A stretch of DNA of 7,949 nucleotides from Candidatus Parcubacteria bacterium (GTDB taxonomy: Bacteria; Patescibacteriota; Minisyncoccia; Phycocordibacterales; PALSA-1337): positions 1 through 7,949 of the forward strand of contig JAHFMA010000023.1 in the NCBI GenBank assembly GCA_023264475.1, given 5' to 3'. Positions 3,355 to 7,949 of the stretch are shown piece by piece. The translations under genes and the position numbers were made by a program. Every line of letters begins with the position of its first letter. Position 1 is the first letter of the stretch. Below the pieces are notes generated by a model, which saw nothing but the letters and a program-made list of their open reading frames with translations, ran no database searches and was not told where the DNA came from.

Positions 3355-4699
3355 GCCATTCCTTCTCTTGGCGCACCAAGAGCTCGGCAGCTTGGCTCTG
3401 ATCCGCCAGCAATGCCCTTGTGACGCGCTCCATGCGCATGGATTGGGAGCCTTTGACCAGAATGACGTCGCCGGGGGCCACGATCGGAGCGAGCGCCTCT
3501 GCAGCTTCCTCAGCGGTATCGAAGGACCTGATGGACTCTGCGGGCAGGCCAGACTTGGCGGCCTCATCGGCTGTGAGGCGCGAGCGCTGGCCAGCGGTAT
3601 ACAAGATGTCGACCGTGCCTATCGCTTCCCTGCCGATCTTGCGATGCTCGTCAGCCGCATACTTGCCCAGCTCCATCATGTCGCCCAAGACGGCGATACG
3701 GCGGCCTCCAGCGGACGGAACGATGCCCTTCAGAGCCTCCAAGGCCGCTGTAGCGGCATCAGGCGAGGAATTGTAGGTATCGTCGATGAGCGTGGACCCG
3801 TTCAGGCCATGAAGGAGATTGAGGCGGCCGTGAGGCGCCTCAAAAGACGAGAGCGATGCGGCGATTGCTGCAGCAGAGATACCGCGCGCCTTGCCCACGG
3901 CCGCCGCAGCAAGCAACGGATACATGTAGGCGGCGCCGGTCACGCCGCGGACGGTGACGAGCTCGGAGAAGATGGAGAGGTCGGATGGAGCCACGGAGCC
4001 GGCGCCGCCGGAGCTCACGCGGAAAGTGAAGCCCGCCGGGACATCTCCTTCTCGCAAAACCTGCATCTCAGAGCCGCGGATGCCGGCCATCTCATTCAGG
4101 CCGTATGAAATGACTGAAACATCGCGGCCTTTCACGCGCTCGGCCAAAGAGAGCGTGCGCTCGTCATCAGCGAAGAGGATGAGAGCGCCGCCCTTCTTCA
4201 CGGCCGTGGCGAGAGCGGCCTTCTCCTCGAAGACCTCCTCAGGCGACTTGAAAAACTCCACATGGACCGGAGTGCGGCTGACGCGAGTGATGACGGCAAT
4301 GTCCGGTTCGAGCCACTTGGCGACGCGCTTGATATCGCCAGGATGGTCGGCGCCGACCTCGAGGATCAGGCAGTCGGGATATTCACCGCCCAAGACGAGC
4401 TTGGCGCCAGTCACGAGATTGCGGAACCAGCCAGAGGCGCTGTGCCAGGCATTGGGCGCGCCGATCACAGTGAGCGGCAAGCCGAGCTCGCTATTCATGC
4501 TCTTTTCGCTACGGCGCACATAGCAGATATGCTGATCATCGCAGACATGAGGGCCGGAGAGGACGGAATAGATCGCGTCCTTGGTCGAAGTCTTACCGAC
4601 GCTACCGGTCACGGCGATGATGTAGGGCTTGTGGCGAGCGACGATGAGGCGCGACTCCAGAGTGAGGGCCCAGACGAGGATGTTCTTGATGACGTTCAT
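3341..4699 (-). CDS. murF: UDP-N-acetylmuramoyl-tripeptide--D-alanyl-D-alanine ligase (MurF-type Mur ligase)
   Basis: A 452-residue ATP-dependent Mur ligase. MurF joins D-Ala-D-Ala to the UDP-MurNAc-tripeptide in the cytoplasm. The P-loop TGSVGKTST is at residues 31-39. LEVGADHPGD (113-122) supplies the metal-binding Glu and His. FEEKAAL (157-163) holds the position of the lysine carbamylated in the family. APHGRLN (288-294), DDTYNSSPDA (306-315) and GDMMELG (339-345) mark the end of the central domain and the C-terminal domain, and VKGSQSMRME is at 415-424. The DDTYNSSP and GDMMELG words favour MurF over other Mur ligases. It is unusual in beginning almost directly at the ATP domain: the P-loop is near residue 107 in E. 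coli MurF, so the N-terminal nucleotide-substrate domain is missing. The central and C-terminal part is longer instead (about 420 residues from the P-loop, against about 345). It starts 17 nt after ftsI without a Shine-Dalgarno and is the last gene of the operon. Confidence 0.88.
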   Translation of the reverse strand: MNVIKNILVWALTLESRLIVARHKPYIIAVTGSVGKTSTKDAIYSVLSGPHVCDDQHICYVRRSEKSMNSELGLPLTVIGAPNAWHSASGWFRNLVTGAKLVLGGEYPDCLILEVGADHPGDIKRVAKWLEPDIAVITRVSRTPVHVEFFKSPEEVFEEKAALATAVKKGGALILFADDERTLSLAERVKGRDVSVISYGLNEMAGIRGSEMQVLREGDVPAGFTFRVSSGGAGSVAPSDLSIFSELVTVRGVTGAAYMYPLLAAAAVGKARGISAAAIAASLSSFEAPHGRLNLLHGLNGSTLIDDTYNSSPDAATAALEALKGIVPSAGGRRIAVLGDMMELGKYAADEHRKIGREAIGTVDILYTAGQRSRLTADEAAKSGLPAESIRSFDTAEEAAEALAPIVAPGDVILVKGSQSMRMERVTRALLADQSQAAELLVRQEKEWLDKK

Positions 4700-4716
4700 G
4701 GATATGCAGGCGGGAT

Positions 4717-6432
4717 TCAGCGGTCCGGGGCGATGCTGTAGTAGTTTAGAAGAAAGGTTGCCAGCGAGTCAAACGGCTTGGCCAGAGTCTCGGAAGCATA
4801 TTGTGCTCCTTTGGGCTCGACTTGGTACAAGAAGACCAGGAAGCGGGGCGCTGAGACCGGGAAGAAACCGAAAAAAGAGTGCAGATAGCGGTCTTTATAG
4901 TAGCCGCCATTCACCGGATCGGCGATCATGGCTGTGCCGGTCTTGGCGGCGATGGAATAGTGCTCTTTCTTGAGAGTGCCGTTGGCGAGCTTGGTGTCCA
5001 CGACTTTGACTAGCATCTTGCGGACATCTTCCACGGTCTGCGGCTTGAGGACCGGGCCGGCCTTCATGGGCTTTATAGCCTCGGTCGTGCCATCCATATG
5101 ACGGATCTCTTTGACCAGATGCGGCTGGATGACATAGCCGCCGTTGGCGATGATCGAGAGCGCTCGAGTCATACCGATCGGCGAGACCGCGAAGCCTTGG
5201 CCATATGAGGCCGTGGCGATGTCGATGTCAGAGGGAGAACGCAAGTTCTTGACCAGCGGGACGCCTTCGCTGGGGAGATCGATGCCGCTCTTGTCGCCTA
5301 GGCCGAAGCGGTAGAAATAATCTGCAAATGCCGCCGCCCCGGTGCGCAGAGCGATCGTAGCCGCGCCGATATTCAGGGACTGGCTCAAGATCTCCTGCAT
5401 AGGGATGATGCCGCGGGCCTTGCCGTCGTAATTGCAGATCTTCTTGGTGTTGAGGGTCATACAGCCGGTATCGTCATAGGTCGAAGATGGCGTCTCGGCG
5501 CCGGTATCGAGCGCGACCGACATGGTGAGCGGCTTCATGATCGAGCCCATCTCATAGACATGCTCGACCAGCGGATTGGAGAAGGTCGAGACCTTCTTGG
5601 TGGCGGAAGTGTTGTTGGGATCGAAGGTCGGCAGAGAGGACATGGCTGCGATCTCGCCCGTCATGGGGTCGATGATCACGCCGCCGATCTCATTAGGATG
5701 CCAGGCATCGCTAGTATCTGCCAGGACCTTCTCGAGATAGCGTTCGACGGTCGGCTCGAGTGTGGTGACGATGTCGCCGCGTTCCCCATCGTCTCCCCCA
5801 GCCAAGCCAGAGAAGAGCTCCGCGAAGGCGTTGGAGGCCATGCCGACCGGCGGGCGATTGAGCACTGCGTCATATGAGCGTTCGAGTCCGTAGCGTCCGG
5901 AGACCGTGGTCGACGCGGCGTTCTGGCCGATGATGCCGATCTCATGCGCGGCCAAGCCATCGCTAGGATATGAGCGCCACGTCTCGCGCGCGACGCCGAC
6001 GCCTGCGAGGCCGAGCGCGGAGATGGACAGAGCAGGCGCCTCCTCTATGCGGCGGGCGAGCTCTTCGTAGGGATCATTGGCCTTGCCAGCCTTGGCCAAG
6101 AAGGACGCGCGGTCGAGCTTGATATAGTGCGAGAGCGCTTCGTATGTGCCGGAAGGGTCATGGACCAGCTTGGGATTCATGTAGATGAGATAGCCGGAAC
6201 CGAGCGTGGCGGCGGCGGTCTCGGTGCCAGACTTGCCGGAGAAGCTAGAGAAATATATGGTGCCGCGATCGAAGATATTCGTGGCCGGGCGCGCGTATTG
6301 CGCCTGTGCCTTGGCGGCATAGGAGTCGCCATGGATGACAGCTGTCGAATATAGCGAAGCGGCTAGGACACATGCCACGGCGATGACGCCGCCGAGCGCG
6401 AGCCTAGTGCGCCAACGCTGTTTAGAATTCAT
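4717..6432 (-). CDS. ftsI: Septal peptidoglycan transpeptidase FtsI (penicillin-binding protein)
   Basis: A 571-residue class B penicillin-binding protein, close to the usual length of about 580. It cross-links septal peptidoglycan outside the membrane as part of the divisome. A short cytoplasmic N-terminus and one membrane anchor (about 11-31) are followed by the dimerisation region, with a family-typical FDRGTIY at 54-60 and a GRYGLERSYD motif at 179-188. The transpeptidase domain begins with GGVIIDPMTGEIAAMSSLPT (250-269). Its catalytic motifs are complete: S297-I-M-K300 (SxxK), S352-L-N354 (SxN) and K497-T-G-T500 (KTGT). YGQGFAVSPIGM (410-421) is also typical. There is no C-terminal PASTA repeat. 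The ATG lies inside the end of the ftsL-like gene (11-nt overlap ATGAATTCTAA), suggesting coupled translation. It could equally be annotated PBP2-like, but the dcw position favours FtsI. Confidence 0.93.
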   Translation of the reverse strand: MNSKQRWRTRLALGGVIAVACVLAASLYSTAVIHGDSYAAKAQAQYARPATNIFDRGTIYFSSFSGKSGTETAAATLGSGYLIYMNPKLVHDPSGTYEALSHYIKLDRASFLAKAGKANDPYEELARRIEEAPALSISALGLAGVGVARETWRSYPSDGLAAHEIGIIGQNAASTTVSGRYGLERSYDAVLNRPPVGMASNAFAELFSGLAGGDDGERGDIVTTLEPTVERYLEKVLADTSDAWHPNEIGGVIIDPMTGEIAAMSSLPTFDPNNTSATKKVSTFSNPLVEHVYEMGSIMKPLTMSVALDTGAETPSSTYDDTGCMTLNTKKICNYDGKARGIIPMQEILSQSLNIGAATIALRTGAAAFADYFYRFGLGDKSGIDLPSEGVPLVKNLRSPSDIDIATASYGQGFAVSPIGMTRALSIIANGGYVIQPHLVKEIRHMDGTTEAIKPMKAGPVLKPQTVEDVRKMLVKVVDTKLANGTLKKEHYSIAAKTGTAMIADPVNGGYYKDRYLHSFFGFFPVSAPRFLVFLYQVEPKGAQYASETLAKPFDSLATFLLNYYSIAPDR

Positions 6433-6763
6433 ATCCGGCAGCCAAAGTGCTGACAGAAGCGGCAGAGGCCGTGCGAGGGATATAAGCCGTCACTTCTCCT
6501 TGTGCTAGGCCGTATGCATGCAAAGAATCAGGGGTGATGGCGCTGCCAAGATCGAGATAGCGAGCATCGAGCTCGCCGACGGAGGCCTGGACGGCCGCGA
6601 TCTGCTTCTCGACAGCGCTCAAGGATACGCTATGGGAAATAGCGCCGTAGACATTGACTGCATACATGATTACAGCCAGCATGGTAGCGCCCGCAAGGAA
6701 AAGCGTGGCAAGGGCGCGGTACTGTTGGGCGTAAGTATAGGTCTGTGCGATGGCTTTGGTCAT
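6422..6763 (-). CDS. ftsL: FtsL-like divisome protein
   Basis: A 113-residue single-pass membrane protein. A short N-terminal cytoplasmic part (1-16) is followed by a hydrophobic helix at about 17-40. A heptad-like stretch at 46-72 (LSAVEKQIAAVQASVGEL) looks like a coiled coil. The segment ITPDSLHAYGLAQGEV resembles the xxA.xxGL word found near the end of FtsL/DivIC proteins. FtsL sequences are poorly conserved, so the call leans on topology and on its place between rsmH and ftsI, the standard position of ftsL. FtsL works with FtsB/DivIC and FtsQ to recruit and activate FtsW/FtsI at the septum. It starts 15 nt after rsmH with no Shine-Dalgarno, and its stop overlaps the ftsI start. I see no FtsB or FtsQ gene in the window. 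Confidence 0.75.
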   Translation of the reverse strand: MTKAIAQTYTYAQQYRALATLFLAGATMLAVIMYAVNVYGAISHSVSLSAVEKQIAAVQASVGELDARYLDLGSAITPDSLHAYGLAQGEVTAYIPRTASAASVSTLAAGYEF

Positions 6764-6778
6764 GTGTTTCTGTTGTTA

Positions 6779-7705
6779 TTAAGCGATCTTTTGTAAAATT
6801 CTCAATTTTGCGCTCCGAGAGCGGGGATTCTCGGCGATCTCTTGATCCGTGGCCGTGATCGGCTTCTTGGTCATGATGATCGCCCCCTTCTCTGCCATCT
6901 CTTTGAAAAGGACTTTGACGATGCGGTCTTCGAGCGAGTGGAAGGAGATGACTTCGAGGCGGCCGTTGGGGTTGAGATTGTCGAAGGCGGCATACAATCC
7001 CTCCTTCAATGCCGCAAGCTCGTCGTTCACCGCGATGCGCAGGGCCTGGAAGGTCTTGGTAGCCGGATGAGTCTTGCCTCTGCGATAGGCCGGCGGCACG
7101 GACATCTTGACGAGCTCAGCGAGCTCGTGCGTCGTCTGGACGGGCTTCTTCTCGCGATAGGCGATGATGGCCCGAGCGATGCGGCGCGCGTAGCGCTCTT
7201 CCCCGTAGGCGAAGATGACATTAGCGATGTCTTCTTCCTTCCAGCCGTTCAAGATGCTCGCGGCGGTGAAGGCAGCTTTGTCAGGGTCGCCCATGGTCAT
7301 GTGGAGAGGCTCGTCCTTCTGGAAGGAGAATCCCTTGCCGGAAGCTTCGAGCTCGTCGGAAGAGATGCCTAGGTCAAGGAGGATGAGGTCGACGCCGGCG
7401 ATGCCGCGCTGGTCGAGGACAGTCCCTAGCTTGCGGAAGTCGGCGTTCTCCAGGATGACCTGCTTGGCCTTGCCGGCGAGGAGCTTCTCCGCGCGAGCGA
7501 TGGCCTGGGGATCCTTGTCGAAGCCGATCACGTTGAATGTGCCTTTGTAGGCCTTGGCCAGAGCGAGCGCGTGCCCGCAGCCGCCGAGCGTGCCGTCGAG
7601 GTACCAGATCGGTTCCCCCTTCTTGCCGATGGGTCCGGCAGGGCCGGTCATCGTGGCGTATTCGACTACTTCATGTAAAAGAACCGGTACGTGGACGCTT
7701 TCCAT
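6779..7705 (-). CDS. rsmH: 16S rRNA (cytosine-1402-N4)-methyltransferase RsmH
   Basis: A 308-residue S-adenosylmethionine-dependent methyltransferase of normal length. It methylates the N4 of C1402 in the decoding centre of 16S rRNA. Family motifs occur in order: HVPVLLHEVV (5-14), the SAM-binding DGTLGGCGHA (37-46), GFDKDPQAI (61-69), DLILLDLGISS (106-116), GFSF (125-128), AYGEERYARRIARAI (166-180), HPATKTFQALRIAVNDEL (213-230), ISFHSLEDRIVK (253-264) and NPRSRSAKLR (293-302). A short Gly/Pro/Lys-rich insertion (18-32) precedes motif I. GGCGH replaces the more usual GGGGH, a mild change. The ATG at 7705 is two bases after the mraZ stop, so translation is probably coupled. It lies in the canonical dcw place right after mraZ. 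Confidence 0.97.
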   Translation of the reverse strand: MESVHVPVLLHEVVEYATMTGPAGPIGKKGEPIWYLDGTLGGCGHALALAKAYKGTFNVIGFDKDPQAIARAEKLLAGKAKQVILENADFRKLGTVLDQRGIAGVDLILLDLGISSDELEASGKGFSFQKDEPLHMTMGDPDKAAFTAASILNGWKEEDIANVIFAYGEERYARRIARAIIAYREKKPVQTTHELAELVKMSVPPAYRRGKTHPATKTFQALRIAVNDELAALKEGLYAAFDNLNPNGRLEVISFHSLEDRIVKVLFKEMAEKGAIIMTKKPITATDQEIAENPRSRSAKLRILQKIA

Positions 7706-7707
7706 AC

Positions 7708-7949
7708 TTAGATCATGCCCGCCTGTGAGAGCTTCTCGGCCAGGGCATCGGCCTTATTCTCAACTTCCTTGGAATATGTCTTCCAGGAAGACTCATCCCA
7801 GATCTCGACGCGATCGCGGACTCCGATGAAGACGACCTTCGACTGGAGCTTGGCGCGAGAGCGCAAGTGGTCAGGGATCAGCATGCGACCGGCGGCATCG
7901 ACCTCGACCTCTACGGCCATGCCGAGGAGATAGCGGTTGAAGCTGCGGT
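7708..7949 (-). CDS. mraZ: Transcriptional regulator MraZ, C-terminal half (partial, runs off right edge)
   Basis: The frame stops at 7708 (TAA) and stays open to the window edge. The ATG at 7920 is internal: the codons before it read RSFNRYLLG, which together with MAVEVEVDAAGRMLIP form the normal junction between the two MraZ half-domains. About 80 residues are present of a usual 140 or so. The second DxxxR motif of the family is DAAGR, followed by IEIWDESSW-like sequence (VEIWDESSW). MraZ is a ring-forming AbrB-like DNA-binding protein that binds repeats in its own promoter and controls the dcw operon. That promoter lies beyond the window. The C-terminus runs two bases short of rsmH. Confidence 0.92.
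   Translation of the reverse strand, partial: RSFNRYLLGMAVEVEVDAAGRMLIPDHLRSRAKLQSKVVFIGVRDRVEIWDESSWKTYSKEVENKADALAEKLSQAGMI

Noticed and set aside
3368..4741. Long plus-strand frames opposite murF (246, 189 and 159 codons)
   Set aside because: They are antisense shadows of a clearly coding, GC-rich gene and show no recognisable domain.
4717..6432. Alternative genetic code (UGA as glycine)
   Set aside because: TGA is the stop of ftsI at the expected family length, and no in-frame TGA is needed in any gene.
6842..7372. A 176-codon plus-strand frame opposite rsmH
   Set aside because: The opposite strand encodes all RsmH motifs; this frame has no family features.
7708..7920. A short 70-residue protein starting at ATG 7920
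   Set aside because: The reading frame continues upstream to the window edge with residues typical of the middle of MraZ, so this ATG is internal.

Overview
The window looks like part of the chromosome of a Candidate Phyla Radiation (Patescibacteria) bacterium, most likely a Parcubacteria-type lineage. This rests on the secreted protein at 918-2504, whose domain set I associate with that group, on the compact dcw-type block with an unusual MurF, and on the absence of Shine-Dalgarno sequences. TGA is used as an ordinary stop (end of ftsI), which argues against the UGA-glycine code of Gracilibacteria/SR1. The lineage call is inference from remembered family patterns, not from a search.

Left part (1-917): the minus strand carries the first 39 codons of an exported protein that runs off the edge, a structured 116-nt palindromic element sharing 19 nt with the 3' end of tRNA-Ser, and tRNA-Ser(CGA). 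The plus strand carries tRNA-Glu(TTC), two tandem degenerate copies of a tRNA-Val 5' end, and intact tRNA-Val(GAC). The tRNA-Ser and tRNA-Glu genes diverge from a short intergenic region with plausible promoters.

Middle part (918-3305): a plus-strand gene for a 528-residue exported surface protein converges on a minus-strand cold-shock protein gene, and the two share one bidirectional terminator. Upstream of cspA lies a small three-helix membrane protein that may be translated from a leaderless mRNA, then tRNA-Glu(CTC) with a good promoter inside the end of murF. The two tRNA-Glu genes are in inverted orientation and flank this whole block.

Right part (3341-7949): a tight minus-strand division and cell-wall operon, transcribed mraZ (partial) - rsmH - ftsL-like - ftsI - murF. 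Gaps are 2, 15, -11 and 17 nt, so the genes are almost certainly one transcription unit. MraZ is the cluster regulator, RsmH methylates 16S rRNA, FtsL and FtsI act in the divisome, and MurF adds D-Ala-D-Ala to the peptidoglycan precursor. murE is absent between ftsI and murF, and mraY/murD/ftsW do not follow; the cluster ends at tRNA-Glu(CTC). I see no CRISPR array, insertion sequence or defence system. The most unusual material is in the non-coding tRNA region at the left.
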